A DNA stretch of 64,000 nucleotides from Bacilli bacterium (lineage in GTDB: Bacteria > Bacillota > Bacilli > Paenibacillales > NBRC-103111). A program made the translations under genes and the position numbers. The first letter of the stretch is position 1, and each line of letters starts with the position of its first letter. The notes beneath the pieces are model-generated. The model searched no databases. It was not told where the DNA came from and saw only the letters and a list, made by a program, of their open reading frames with translations. Shown piece by piece: positions 17,303 through 28,218 of this stretch. Location: NCBI GenBank assembly GCA_028287395.1, contig JAQBPR010000126.1, positions 19,247 through 83,246 on the forward strand. The letters are read 5' to 3'.

Positions 17303-17944
17303 TCACCCTTTCGCAATGGAATGTCCTTTATAAAGAGCCACTCCCAAATCAATGATCGCTTGACCCTGCGTTAAATCCGTTATCCATGCTGTAAAAGCGT
17401 CTTTTTCCGTGTAAAGGGGTAGACAAGCTACAATGACCTTATCCGTAAATTGCGTCTCACCTAATAGTACTTGACGCTGACGCAATTCATTCTCAATTTT
17501 TCCAAGCCACGTATAATCGATGTGAACGTTTACTTCTTGATGTAATACTTGGTTGATGGGGATGGCCGCTTCAATGCCAGCCACCGCACCATCTGAATAG
17601 GCGCGGATCAAGCCGCCCGCTCCCAACATAATACCGCCGAAATAACGTGTTACGACAACCGCGATATTCTTCAAGCCTTGATGCTTTATGACCTCTAGAA
17701 TCGGTTTTCCCGCAGTACCGCTTGGCTCGCCATCATCAGACTGCTTCTGAATTTCGTCGCGTTCTCCGAGCATAAAGGCGGAACAATTGTGCGTCGCAGT
17801 ACCATGCTCTTTCTTAATTCGTTCCACGAAGGCAATCGCTTCTTGTTCAGAAGCTACGGGAGCGGCATGACCGATAAAGCGCGATTTACGAATCACAAAC
17901 TCAGCACGACCCGCCTGTTGAACCGTTGTATAACTTGATAACAT
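17303..17944 (-). CDS. YvyE/YigZ (IMPACT) family protein
   Basis: 213 residues. The N-terminal IMPACT domain carries KSRFIGHAAPV, the H-C-S-AF stretch ATHNCSAFMLG, DDGEPSGTAGKPI near residue 78 and VVVTRYFGGIMLGAGGLIRAY. A smaller C-terminal alpha/beta domain (DUF1949) follows. Bacterial members are nucleic-acid or ribosome-associated proteins of uncertain role; the eukaryotic homologue IMPACT modulates GCN2. It lies 18 bases downstream of pgi on the same strand and upstream of the DUF1128 gene. Confidence 0.92.
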   Translation of the reverse strand: MLSSYTTVQQAGRAEFVIRKSRFIGHAAPVASEQEAIAFVERIKKEHGTATHNCSAFMLGERDEIQKQSDDGEPSGTAGKPILEVIKHQGLKNIAVVVTRYFGGIMLGAGGLIRAYSDGAVAGIEAAIPINQVLHQEVNVHIDYTWLGKIENELRQRQVLLGETQFTDKVIVACLPLYTEKDAFTAWITDLTQGQAIIDLGVALYKGHSIAKG

Positions 17945-17962
17945 AAAGATTCATCCCCAAAG

Positions 17963-19318
17963 TTACTCCGACAATCTAGCTTCCAACTGTGCTTTCTCTT
18001 TCTCATAACCCGGTTTCCCAAGCAAAGCAAACATGTTCTTTTTATAGGCTTCAACACCTGGCTGATCAAAAGGATTCACACCTAACAAGTAACCGCTGAT
18101 GCCGCAAGCTTTTTCAAAGAAATAGACTAAAAATCCAAATGTATAAGGTGAAATGTTCGGTATTGTCACGATTAGATTGGGAACTCCACCATCCAGATGC
18201 GCTAACATGGTGCCTTGGAAAGCTTTTTTATTAACGAAATCCATGGTTTTGCCGCTGAGGAAATTAATTCCGTCCAAGTTGTCCGCATCGGTGCCAATGA
18301 CGATTTCTTCAGCCACCTCTTCAACTTGAATGACAGTTTCAAACAGATTCCGTGAGCCTTCTTGAACAAATTGTCCCATCGAGTGCAAATCCGTGGAAAA
18401 ATCTACTGCAGCCGGGAAAATCCCTTTATTGTCTTTACCTTCGCTTTCGCCGTAAAGCTGCTTCCACCATTCGGAAACAAAATGAAGCGCAGGCTCATAG
18501 TTAACCAAAATTTCCGTTGCTTTCCCTTTGCGATACAAGGCATTCCGTACTGCTGCATATTGATAGCATTCATTTTCTTTTACATTCGGATTCGCATATT
18601 GACGGCTTGCGTCTGCAGCTCCGTTCATAATCGCTTCGATATCAATACCTGCTGTCGCAATCGGAAGTAAACCAACTGGTGTAAGCACAGAGTAACGCCC
18701 GCCTACATCATCTGGAATAATAAAGGATTCATATCCTTCTTCATTTGCCAGCTTCTTCAATGCGCCTTGCGCTTTATCGGTTGTTGCATAAATTCGTTTA
18801 CGTGCGGCTTCTTTGCCATATTTTTTCTCCAAAAGCTCGCGGAAGATACGGAAAGCAATGGCAGGCTCCGTTGTTGTCCCTGATTTGGAGATGACGTTTA
18901 CCGAAATATCCTTACCTTCAATCATCTGTAATAGATGAGTCACGTAGGTTGAACTGATGTTATTTCCGACAAAATAAATTTCTGGCGTAGTCCGCTTACC
19001 TTTAGGCAGCAAATTGTAAAAAGAATGGGAAAGCATTTCAAGTGCTGCACGCGCACCTAGATACGAACCGCCAATCCCAATTACAATCAATACATCGGAA
19101 TCGGATTGAATTTGTTTGGCTGCTTTTTGAATCCGCGTGAATTCAGCTTTATCGTAAGCCGTGGGTAGATCAATCCAGCCTAAATATTCGGAACCCGTCC
19201 CTGTTTTTTGGTGCAATTGCTCGTGTGCAAGACGAATCGGCTCGGCAAAATACTCAATCTCATGCTGATGTACAAATGATAGTGCCTTACTGTAATCAAA
19301 TTTCAGTTTGTTTGTCAT
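17963..19318 (-). CDS. pgi: Glucose-6-phosphate isomerase
   Basis: Interconverts glucose-6-phosphate and fructose-6-phosphate in glycolysis and gluconeogenesis. 451 residues, the length of the Bacillus short-type enzyme. SIS domains show [16 protein letters not shown] near residue 80, [16 protein letters not shown] near 140, [16 protein letters not shown] near 205 and the catalytic Glu in [16 protein letters not shown] near 290. GGAGGAGC precedes the ATG. Probably heads a short operon with the YvyE and DUF1128 genes (18-base gap). Confidence 0.97.
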   Translation of the reverse strand: MTNKLKFDYSKALSFVHQHEIEYFAEPIRLAHEQLHQKTGTGSEYLGWIDLPTAYDKAEFTRIQKAAKQIQSDSDVLIVIGIGGSYLGARAALEMLSHSFYNLLPKGKRTTPEIYFVGNNISSTYVTHLLQMIEGKDISVNVISKSGTTTEPAIAFRIFRELLEKKYGKEAARKRIYATTDKAQGALKKLANEEGYESFIIPDDVGGRYSVLTPVGLLPIATAGIDIEAIMNGAADASRQYANPNVKENECYQYAAVRNALYRKGKATEILVNYEPALHFVSEWWKQLYGESEGKDNKGIFPAAVDFSTDLHSMGQFVQEGSRNLFETVIQVEEVAEEIVIGTDADNLDGINFLSGKTMDFVNKKAFQGTMLAHLDGGVPNLIVTIPNISPYTFGFLVYFFEKACGISGYLLGVNPFDQPGVEAYKKNMFALLGKPGYEKEKAQLEARLSE

Positions 19319-19449
19319 CTGTGCTCCTCCAACTTTACCTATATTTTCTCTTTTATAACCTTAGAATACTGACTAAAAGCAGGAAAAGCAAGCTAAGCCA
19401 TTCACAGCTTATTTATTAAATGGTAAAATGATAAACAGAGGTGAATATG

Positions 19450-20730
19450 ATGAAATCTGTTGGATTTATTGGACTTGGCACGATGGGAGCACCTATGGCA
19501 GCAAATCTGTTGAAAAAGGGGTATCCGTTAACCGTGTATAATCGCACTGCTGAAAAAGCGAATTCGCTTGGCGAGCTTGGTGCGGAGATTGTTTCCAGCC
19601 CATCAAGAGTAGCTAGAGTAGTCGATGTTTTATTTACAAACGTTAGTGATGATCAAGCCTTATTTGATGTTTTTTTTGGGGCAGACGGAATTTTGGAGGG
19701 TATCCATCCAGGACTCACAGTCATTGACTGCAGTACGGTTTCACCGGATACAAGTCGTAAGCTCGAACAAGAATTAGGTGTCCATTACGCAGATTTCCTC
19801 GATGCTCCTGTTACAGGCAGCAAGCCAGCCGCCGAAAGCGGCAGTTTAGTATTCATGGTCGGCGGAAATTACGAAGTATTTACAGAGCAAGCTGAATTAT
19901 TTGCCACTTTGGGAAGTAAAGCGCTTTATATGGGTCCTTCAGGCGCAGGTTCTCAGTCTAAGCTAGCGCATAATACCATTGTTGCGATTAATGCCGCAGC
20001 ATTAGCAGAAGGACTGGCGATTGCAACAAAATCAGGAATAGATCCGGCACAGTTTCTAGAAATTGTGCAAAACGGAGGAGCTAATAGCCGACAAGCGGAA
20101 TTAAAAGGAACAAAAATCATCGACCGCGACTTCAGCAATCAATTTTCACTTGCATTAATGCTGAAGGATTTACTTTTAGCAACAAAGCTTACGCAGTCCT
20201 TCCAATTGCCTACTCCATTGCTTAGTGCAGCGACCAGTCTCTATCAAATTGGTTTAAGCAAAGGTTTGGGCGATCAGGATCTGTCTTCGGTCATTCAATG
20301 TTATGAAGATTGGATGAACGAACAAGTGAAGAGAAAGCCGCTGCAGCCTGACTTTGGCGCATCGTCGATTTCGGAGAGCAACCGCAGGCGGAATAGCCGC
20401 GTGCCAATGAATATTCAGCTTCAGCTTTCTGTTTACCAGTGGGAGCAAGAAGGTTCTTTTTCTGGTCAAAATATTACTGGAGTGCTCTATGACTTATCTG
20501 AGAGCGGATTGCAAATCGCATCCAGCTTCCCGCTTGCCAAGGACATGTTTATCGTCATCCATTTCCCGCAAGAAGCAGAGCTGCCTCCGATTACCGGAAA
20601 AATCATCCGAATTGAACCAAAAACGGATGAATTCCGTTACGGTTGTATGCTATCTGGACTTCCGCCTTATGTACGCATCAAGCTTGAGCAATATATTGAG
20701 GATCAGCAATATGCCAGCGAGCTATTGTAA
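19450..20730 (+). CDS. Beta-hydroxyacid dehydrogenase fused to a C-terminal PilZ domain
   Basis: 426 residues in one uninterrupted frame. Residues 1 to about 287 form a 3-hydroxyisobutyrate dehydrogenase-family enzyme: GFIGLGTMGAPMA (NAD(P)-binding GxGxxG), DAPVTGSKPAAESG (substrate loop) and GPSGAGSQSKLAHN with the catalytic Lys. After a 20-residue linker the C-terminal 110 residues form a PilZ domain with RRNSR (RxxxR) and DLSESG (DxSxxG), the two c-di-GMP-binding motifs. Of the start options GTG 19441, ATG 19447 and ATG 19450, the last has the best spacing from GAGGTG. The inference is that c-di-GMP controls the enzyme, or the enzyme uses PilZ for localisation. A GGDEF-EAL protein is encoded at 34179. 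Confidence 0.85.
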   Translation: MKSVGFIGLGTMGAPMAANLLKKGYPLTVYNRTAEKANSLGELGAEIVSSPSRVARVVDVLFTNVSDDQALFDVFFGADGILEGIHPGLTVIDCSTVSPDTSRKLEQELGVHYADFLDAPVTGSKPAAESGSLVFMVGGNYEVFTEQAELFATLGSKALYMGPSGAGSQSKLAHNTIVAINAAALAEGLAIATKSGIDPAQFLEIVQNGGANSRQAELKGTKIIDRDFSNQFSLALMLKDLLLATKLTQSFQLPTPLLSAATSLYQIGLSKGLGDQDLSSVIQCYEDWMNEQVKRKPLQPDFGASSISESNRRRNSRVPMNIQLQLSVYQWEQEGSFSGQNITGVLYDLSESGLQIASSFPLAKDMFIVIHFPQEAELPPITGKIIRIEPKTDEFRYGCMLSGLPPYVRIKLEQYIEDQQYASELL

Positions 20731-20788
20731 TCATCTGGAGACTGTTCGAAGAAAATAAAGTTTTAGACTGAATCTCGTGAACATCAAA

Positions 20789-20823
20789 GTGACAGTCCAG
20801 AACGCGAAGTTCTAGACTGTCAC
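20789..20823 (+). terminator. Terminator after the dehydrogenase-PilZ gene
   Basis: GTGACAGTC-C-AGAAC-GCGAA-GTTCT-A-GACTGTCAC is a near-perfect long stem-loop followed by GTTTATT, 59 bases after the stop. Confidence 0.75.
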
Positions 20824-20944
20824 GTTTATTGAACTCCCTCGTTTATGTTTAATTCTGACATGATTCGTCATTTCGCTATCGATTCCCTTTAGTTGATTAG
20901 TTCCAACTTAATTCCCAAAAATAAGAGCCCCCTTGCTGGAGCTT

Positions 20945-22606
20945 TTAATTATTCACTGCATGAACTGCATCAGTTAACAGTAAATTTAACTCTTCCATTC
21001 GACTAAGCGCTTGCTCTGAAGTCCAGCTAAAGTGTTTCGCCATATAAGCAACTACGGAGTCCTTCCACTCTTTCACAAAATTAATATCGAAAAAGAGTGC
21101 TCCAGTACGACGAATAAAGAAGTCTACAGGCAATACCGTCATTTCCTGATCGATCGAATAAAGAAGAGATGCCAGCAATGAAACAGGCAGCCCACTAGCC
21201 CCCGCATCAGAAAAATGCTTCTCCATTAACAAGTAAACTTGATCTATATTAGATCCGTATCTGCGTACAAGCTGTTCCGCTTCTTTTTCTGAAAGTCCCA
21301 GCTTTCGCCCCGCCGAGACGCGATCTCTAATAAAATTCGCGTAATGAGTTGCTCCGCCTACATCTCCACCGGAAATAGGCATCTGCTTTGTCATACATTT
21401 GGATATTGGCGCATGTCCCCCAGCGCTCAATTTATCTGCGACAAGATTGACCACGGTTTCAGCCATTTTACGATAACCCGTTAGCTTTCCGCCCGCAATT
21501 GAAATCAGTCCGGATTTGGAAACAAATATTTCATCTTTACGAGATATTTCTGATGGATTCTTCCCTTCTTGATGAATTAAAGGGCGCAGTCCCGTCCAAC
21601 TTGACTCTACATCTGCATCTTTTAGCTTCAAGCTAGGAAACATATCGTTGGCAGCATGGAGTATATAAGACATGTCTTCTTTCGTAAAACGCGGATTCAA
21701 CATATCCCCTTGATAGTTCGTATCGGTCGTCCCTACATAGGTTTTGTTGTCTCGCGGAATCGCAAACACCATGCGCCCGTCAGGTGTATCGAAGTAGACA
21801 GATTGCTGCAACGGAAACCTTTCCTGACTGAAAACCAAATGAACACCTTTCGATAGGTGCAGCGTTTTACCTTGCTTCGAATGATCTTTTTCACGCAATG
21901 TGTCTACCCAGGGGCCAGCCGCATTAATGATGCTTCGTGCACGGATCCTATAAGTCATTCCGCTTAGCTGATCGATCACTTCGGCGCTAACCAGCTGCTC
22001 TTTCTCGTATATAAACTGTTCCACCTTTGCATAGTTCACAGCTAACGTTCCATGCTTAACAGCTTCTTTCAATACTTCGATTGTCAATCTGGCGTCATCC
22101 GTGCGATATTCTACATAGTAGCCTCCGCCTTTTAAGCCCTGCTGTTTTAGCAACGGCTCTTTACCCAGTGTTTCCTGGATACTCAGCATTCTGCGCCGTT
22201 CGCTCTTCTTCACACCTGCTAAGAAATCATATATCCGCAGCCCGATAGCAGTCGAAATTTTGCCGAACGTGCCGCCTTCGTAAAGAGGAAGCAGCATCCA
22301 TTCTGGCGTTGTCACATGCGGTCCATTTTCATACACAATCGCGCGCTCTTTCCCTACTTCAGCGACTACCTTGACCTCCAATTGCTTCAAGTAACGTAGT
22401 CCGCCATGTACGAGCTTAGTTGAGCGACTGGAAGTGCCTCCTGCAAAATCCTGCATCTCTACAAGCGCTGTTTGCAAGCCGCGTGATTGTGCATCCAAAG
22501 CGATGCCCGCTCCCGTAATACCTCCACCGATCACTAATACATCATACACCTGCTCTGTCATTTTACTTAGATATTCGGCTCTTTTGTTCGCTGAAAATGT
22601 CCCCAC
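20945..22606 (-). CDS. glpD: Glycerol-3-phosphate dehydrogenase, FAD-dependent aerobic
   Basis: Oxidises glycerol-3-phosphate to dihydroxyacetone phosphate at the membrane and passes electrons to quinone. 553 residues. The FAD-binding motif VIGGGITGAGIALDA is near residue 26, GGTSSRSTKLVHGGLRYL near 60, and the C-terminal DAO_C domain ends the protein. The GTG start (22606) has GGAGGGA 7 bases upstream. It is last of hydrolase-glpP-glpK-glpD and has its own leader with a terminator and GlpP-type box, as in Bacillus subtilis, where GlpP antiterminates glpD. Confidence 0.96.
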   Translation of the reverse strand: MGTFSANKRAEYLSKMTEQVYDVLVIGGGITGAGIALDAQSRGLQTALVEMQDFAGGTSSRSTKLVHGGLRYLKQLEVKVVAEVGKERAIVYENGPHVTTPEWMLLPLYEGGTFGKISTAIGLRIYDFLAGVKKSERRRMLSIQETLGKEPLLKQQGLKGGGYYVEYRTDDARLTIEVLKEAVKHGTLAVNYAKVEQFIYEKEQLVSAEVIDQLSGMTYRIRARSIINAAGPWVDTLREKDHSKQGKTLHLSKGVHLVFSQERFPLQQSVYFDTPDGRMVFAIPRDNKTYVGTTDTNYQGDMLNPRFTKEDMSYILHAANDMFPSLKLKDADVESSWTGLRPLIHQEGKNPSEISRKDEIFVSKSGLISIAGGKLTGYRKMAETVVNLVADKLSAGGHAPISKCMTKQMPISGGDVGGATHYANFIRDRVSAGRKLGLSEKEAEQLVRRYGSNIDQVYLLMEKHFSDAGASGLPVSLLASLLYSIDQEMTVLPVDFFIRRTGALFFDINFVKEWKDSVVAYMAKHFSWTSEQALSRMEELNLLLTDAVHAVNN

Positions 22607-22623
22607 TTCTTTTTCCCTCCATG

Positions 22624-22706
22624 AAAAAAAACCACAAACGTGCTTACTACGTTATTCACGCAGCAGCAGTTGTGGTTTTCTCCCGTTCTCCAACCGATTT
22701 TATTAA
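22624..22706 (-). promoter_or_regulatory. GlpP-type antitermination leader of glpD
   Basis: On the minus strand TTAATAAAAT...TGGAGAACGGGAGA (22706-22679) precedes a terminator, AACCACAA ... TTTGTGGTT followed by eight T (22624-22680). The same TGGAGAACGGGAGA box and TTAATAAA element precede the first gene of the cluster at 26958-26986. GlpP, encoded in the cluster, is the presumed binder in the presence of glycerol-3-phosphate. Confidence 0.75.
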
Positions 22707-22734
22707 CTTGTTTATAGTATAACATACTGCCGTA

Positions 22735-24805
<2,071 letters not shown>

Positions 24806-24890
24806 AGGTTCAGCTCTTTTCCGTTCAATATGGTATCCCTCCAAAATTTGAGAAGGGGGAAAGACAAGTCCCCCAAACTCGTTTATTCCA

Positions 24891-26804
24891 TTAAGCGTTG
24901 ATGCTTTGTTCTCTACTTTGAGCAACTGTTCTCTTAACGAAAAGTCCAGCTACTACCAATATAACACTAACTATTACAAAGACAATCGACCACGTATTAG
25001 ACACGGGCCCCCCAGCATATTGCGTCGCTTGACCTGCAACGATGTACCATGTAATTAAAAGCGTATTCACGAAAGCGCCTGAATAAATTTTACCTGTTTT
25101 ACGGAAGAAATAAGTGGAAATCAAGGAAACGACAATGTTGACCGGGACGAATTGAAATGCAACAATCCCAAGCAACGCTTGCGATGGCCAGTATAACTGT
25201 TCGTTAACAAACAGCGGAATATACTGAATAAGGATGAGCACTATAATGCCAAGCGAATTGATGGACGCGTTAGCAAGAAACCACTTCCAGGCCGTCTTTG
25301 CTTCCGAATTGCTTTCTTTCAAACGAAGCTGACCGTGAAGAATAACTCCATTGACCAAGAAATAAATTAAGAATGGCACCATATATTTCAACATTATAAC
25401 CACTTGCGCCCAGCCCATCACTTTCAAAGCAAGAATCCAAATTCGAAAATCAAGATGGAATACTGAATCCGCCATGACGGTCAGCAAGTAAACGATTCCA
25501 ACGCTATAAATCGCAAGCAGAGCAGATTTCCCAACGATTTTCAGATCAATCAAGTAGCCTGTTTTGGCAAAAGAAATACCGTAATGATTCAGGGTGGCCC
25601 CTGTTTTCTTGTTGGAAATAAAATGCCAGAGAGTGAACAGTACGACTCCAATCAAAGCATTCAGTACGACCCATACAACAAAGCCATTCGTCAGCGATTG
25701 CGGCCAGAAGCTGCCTGGCACAAACCATGTACTTCCCCATGCTTGAAATTTGAAGAACGTCACTGTCGGAATTGCTGCCGCAATCAGAGCACTTATGATC
25801 CATGAGCCTTTAGAACGAATGCCTTTATTGTCAGGCATCGGCTCTGCAATTGTACGGAAAAAATTCGTTTTCAGTAAATTTCCAGCAACAGAAATCAAAA
25901 GCATAAATGCCCCAATTAAAGCCGCAAAAGTTGCATATTCTTTCATTCGCCACGTCTGATTCGCAAAATTGTCAGGCTTAGGGGCTGGCATAGCATTTTG
26001 CAGGAATTCAATGGCATTGCCTACCGCTTCTTTTGACCAATGATCACCGGGGTGGATGACAGCTGGTTGATACAGCATACGTGCAGATTTATTCTCATAA
26101 GAACCGTATAATTTATTCAGTACGACCGCTTCTTTGGTACCAAAAGCATTTTTCAATTTATCCGTATTGACAATTTGTGAAGCTTTTGGAATTTCCCACA
26201 TTAACGGAGCAAATTCATCATACTTGCTATACACGATCGCATAGTTAAATGGGGTATTGGCTAAAACCTTTGGAGTTCCGTACGTTTCTGGAGATGAACC
26301 TTCTTGGATAACCGTGTTGACCCATTCCGGTTTCGCCCCTGCTGCAGCTAAAATGGACCAACCACCCATTGAATGGCCTTCCAAGGCAATTTTCGTATTA
26401 TCGACGAAACCTAGATTCCTTAAATAGCTAAGTCCAGATAATGTACCGCGTGTCGTTGGATCGTAAGGGACTTGCTCCGAGTAACCATGACCCTCCATAT
26501 CCATCGACAACACGACATAGCCACGACGAGCAAATTCGATATCGAATGCATCCTGTACTTCACGGGAATTAATATACCCATGAGCCGTTAGAACCGCTGG
26601 CAACTTCTTCTTCGGATCAAAATTAGCAGGCTGATACAATAAACCACTCAATTGATTTCCATAATCCCCAACAAAACGCACATCTGAAATTTTAACGTTC
26701 CCGTGATCCGTTTGCACACCAGAAGCAATAAGACAGCTGATAAGAATGATAATCAAAGAAAGCAAGATGGACATTGGTTTTGAAAAAAACGTTTTATTAG
26801 GCAT
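24891..26804 (-). CDS. Membrane-anchored alpha/beta hydrolase in the glycerol operon
   Basis: 637 residues. One N-terminal membrane helix (residues 10-30), an extracytoplasmic alpha/beta-hydrolase domain (residues 40-275) with nucleophile GHSMGG, probable acid SKYDEFAP and His in HPGDHW, then about nine further membrane helices (290-630). Homologues are annotated as dienelactone hydrolase-like or unknown membrane hydrolases. It is first gene of hydrolase-glpP-glpK-glpD, behind a GlpP-type leader, where other Firmicutes often carry glpF. I infer that it releases glycerol or a glycerol phosphate precursor from an ester outside the cell; the C-terminal helices could take part in uptake. No aquaporin NPA motif is present. 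Confidence 0.8.
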   Translation of the reverse strand: MPNKTFFSKPMSILLSLIIILISCLIASGVQTDHGNVKISDVRFVGDYGNQLSGLLYQPANFDPKKKLPAVLTAHGYINSREVQDAFDIEFARRGYVVLSMDMEGHGYSEQVPYDPTTRGTLSGLSYLRNLGFVDNTKIALEGHSMGGWSILAAAGAKPEWVNTVIQEGSSPETYGTPKVLANTPFNYAIVYSKYDEFAPLMWEIPKASQIVNTDKLKNAFGTKEAVVLNKLYGSYENKSARMLYQPAVIHPGDHWSKEAVGNAIEFLQNAMPAPKPDNFANQTWRMKEYATFAALIGAFMLLISVAGNLLKTNFFRTIAEPMPDNKGIRSKGSWIISALIAAAIPTVTFFKFQAWGSTWFVPGSFWPQSLTNGFVVWVVLNALIGVVLFTLWHFISNKKTGATLNHYGISFAKTGYLIDLKIVGKSALLAIYSVGIVYLLTVMADSVFHLDFRIWILALKVMGWAQVVIMLKYMVPFLIYFLVNGVILHGQLRLKESNSEAKTAWKWFLANASINSLGIIVLILIQYIPLFVNEQLYWPSQALLGIVAFQFVPVNIVVSLISTYFFRKTGKIYSGAFVNTLLITWYIVAGQATQYAGGPVSNTWSIVFVIVSVILVVAGLFVKRTVAQSREQSINA

Positions 26805-26932
26805 GATATGACCCCCACTACATTATTATGAATCCGCTTACAAAATATTTTTGCTAGCTATTTCATTTCGGTGATCGATCCCCCTCCAGGACCAATTCCC
26901 CCAAAAGAACAAAAAAACACATAAATTGCTCT

Positions 26933-26986
26933 ATCCGCGGATAAGCAACCTATGTGAGTCTCCCGTTCTCCATCACAAATTTATTA
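26933..26986 (-). promoter_or_regulatory. GlpP-type antitermination leader of the hydrolase-glpPKD operon
   Basis: TTAATAAATTT...TGGAGAACGGGAGA on the minus strand (26986-26958), then the terminator CACATA-GG-TTGCT-TATCC-GCGGATA-GAGCAA-TTTATGTG and a T-run (26933-26957). The box is shared with the glpD leader at 22679-22706, which is the main evidence for a common regulator. Confidence 0.75.
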
Positions 26987-26995
26987 ACTTGAATG

Positions 26996-27026
26996 TATTG
27001 TATAGCCACAAGTACATTCTTGTCAA
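26996..27026 (-). promoter_or_regulatory. Promoter of the hydrolase-glpPKD operon
   Basis: TTGACA (27026-27021) on the minus strand with TATACA 16 bases, or TACAAT 18 bases, downstream. GAATGTA and TACATTC (26991 and 27013) flank the -10 region as an inverted repeat and could be a further operator. Confidence 0.65.
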
Positions 27027-27068
27027 TTGTTTTAATTTATAAACTATATATCAGGCATAATCAAAAGA

Positions 27069-27130
27069 AAAGCCGAGTTAAAATCTGGGGTGTGGTACCA
27101 ATGGACATACCTGGTTTTTAGCTCGGCTCG
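27069..27130 (-). terminator. Large hairpin at the 3' end of the isomerase gene
   Basis: AGCCGAG-T-TAAAA and TTTTTA-G-CTCGGCT pair around a 33-base loop, 7 bases after the isomerase stop. It may act on the minus strand (TTTTCTTTTGA follows) and close the operon. Confidence 0.55.
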
Positions 27131-27136
27131 ACTGTG

Positions 27137-28021
27137 TTAATTAGCCAATTTCCAAGCCTCCTCAAACAACCCTTTGATTAAAAGCGCCTGCTGCCATCGA
27201 TCAGAAATTTCATGAAGCGACTTCCCGTATCCGTCAGTCGTTATCGCATAGTGAGGAGGGCCAAGCTCCGGCAAGACTGGTAAGATATCGCCCGGTCCAG
27301 CCTGTTTTAACCAATAGCCCATTCCTTTCATCCATATTTTTGTGTATGCCTTGACAATGGGGTGTTCTGCATCCGGACCGATGCTGACCTGAACTTGCTC
27401 ACCATTCGAAATTCTTCCGTGAATGCTGGAGGTTCGTCGAAGCAAGCGGTCAAAAAGCGCATCCGCTTGATCGAAATCGTTTACCATTTCGCCAGCCACT
27501 GCATAATGTGAAAAATCAATCGTTAAACGAAGGTCCGGAATTGCTGCCACATAGTCCACTGTCCGGTGTAGATCCTGTGTCACTCTACCTCGATGCGTTT
27601 CCACAAAATAGGGTATTTTTTGTTCAGCTGCGGCATCCACCAATTCACGAATAAGCGCTTCTGCAGCATCCCCAATGACAAAGCTGTCCATAATTTGCGA
27701 ATTGACATAATTCACACCAAAATCGCTAGCCTGCTTCAAAAGTGGAACTAAATCCTCTCGCCGAGATGGAAAAACAGATATGCCAAAGCTAAATTTATAT
27801 TCGTCGAGCAGTCTTCGCCAAAGCTTTGCCTCTTCGGGTTCAGGCAGTCCACCTAAAATACCCGTAAATCCAGCTTCGGCAATTTTCGCAAACTTTTCTT
27901 CCATTGTCCATTCTCTTCCGCCCTCACCAATGCCGATCATCCCCCACCAGGATTGTTGAATTTCAAGTCTAGGCGAATTGTTCGTGCCATCGTTCAATAT
28001 ATGATTCTCTTCTCGATTCAT
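27137..28021 (-). CDS. Sugar phosphate isomerase/epimerase family TIM-barrel protein
   Basis: 294 residues, AP-endonuclease-2/xylose-isomerase-like barrel. Likely metal ligands: FVETHRG, TIDFSHY, SIHGRISNG and PELGPPHYA. The ATG has AGGAGG 9 bases upstream. It follows a PhyH dioxygenase gene on the same strand, but a 166-bp repeat element separates them. Substrate unknown; in Paenibacillus-like genomes such pairs belong to sugar or inositol-like degradation sets. The N-terminal 15 residues are rich in Asn/Glu and probably disordered. Confidence 0.8.
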   Translation of the reverse strand: MNREENHILNDGTNNSPRLEIQQSWWGMIGIGEGGREWTMEEKFAKIAEAGFTGILGGLPEPEEAKLWRRLLDEYKFSFGISVFPSRREDLVPLLKQASDFGVNYVNSQIMDSFVIGDAAEALIRELVDAAAEQKIPYFVETHRGRVTQDLHRTVDYVAAIPDLRLTIDFSHYAVAGEMVNDFDQADALFDRLLRRTSSIHGRISNGEQVQVSIGPDAEHPIVKAYTKIWMKGMGYWLKQAGPGDILPVLPELGPPHYAITTDGYGKSLHEISDRWQQALLIKGLFEEAWKLAN

Positions 28022-28041
28022 TCTTATAAGCCTCCTATTTA

Positions 28042-28207
28042 AAGTGTGTTCAAAAAGAATAGCTATGTTGCGTAATGAATGTGCTTTCCAGCCTCAGTTG
28101 AAAATGAGTTTCTTGAATTGACCAAGGTGGAAACTCATTTTCAAAGTCGGCACGTAAACTTTACAAGCACACCCATTACTCCCCGTCGCCACTTCTTGAA
28201 CACACTC
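28042..28207. mobile_element. MITE-like element, family B copy 2
   Basis: 166 bp with ends AGTGTGTTCAAAAAG and CTTCTTGAACACACT in inverted orientation. Inside, TTGAAAATGAGTTTC (28098-28112) and GAAACTCATTTTCAA (28130-28144) form a perfect 15-bp stem. It carries no ORF. Its left 37 bp recur at 15029. The right flank TATAA matches the target sequence of copy 1, but the left flank does not, so the duplication is lost or the left junction is altered. Confidence 0.7.
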
Positions 28208-28218
28208 TATAAGTAAAA

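Noticed and set aside
20900..20944. Terminator directly after glpD
   Set aside because: AAGAGCCCCC and GGAGCTTTT look complementary at first, but the arms pair badly; the clear hairpin is at 20789-20823.
24806..24925. Extended GlpP start at 24925
   Set aside because: It would overlap the upstream hydrolase gene by 35 bases and add 40 residues absent from the family; ATG 24805 matches the GlpP start.
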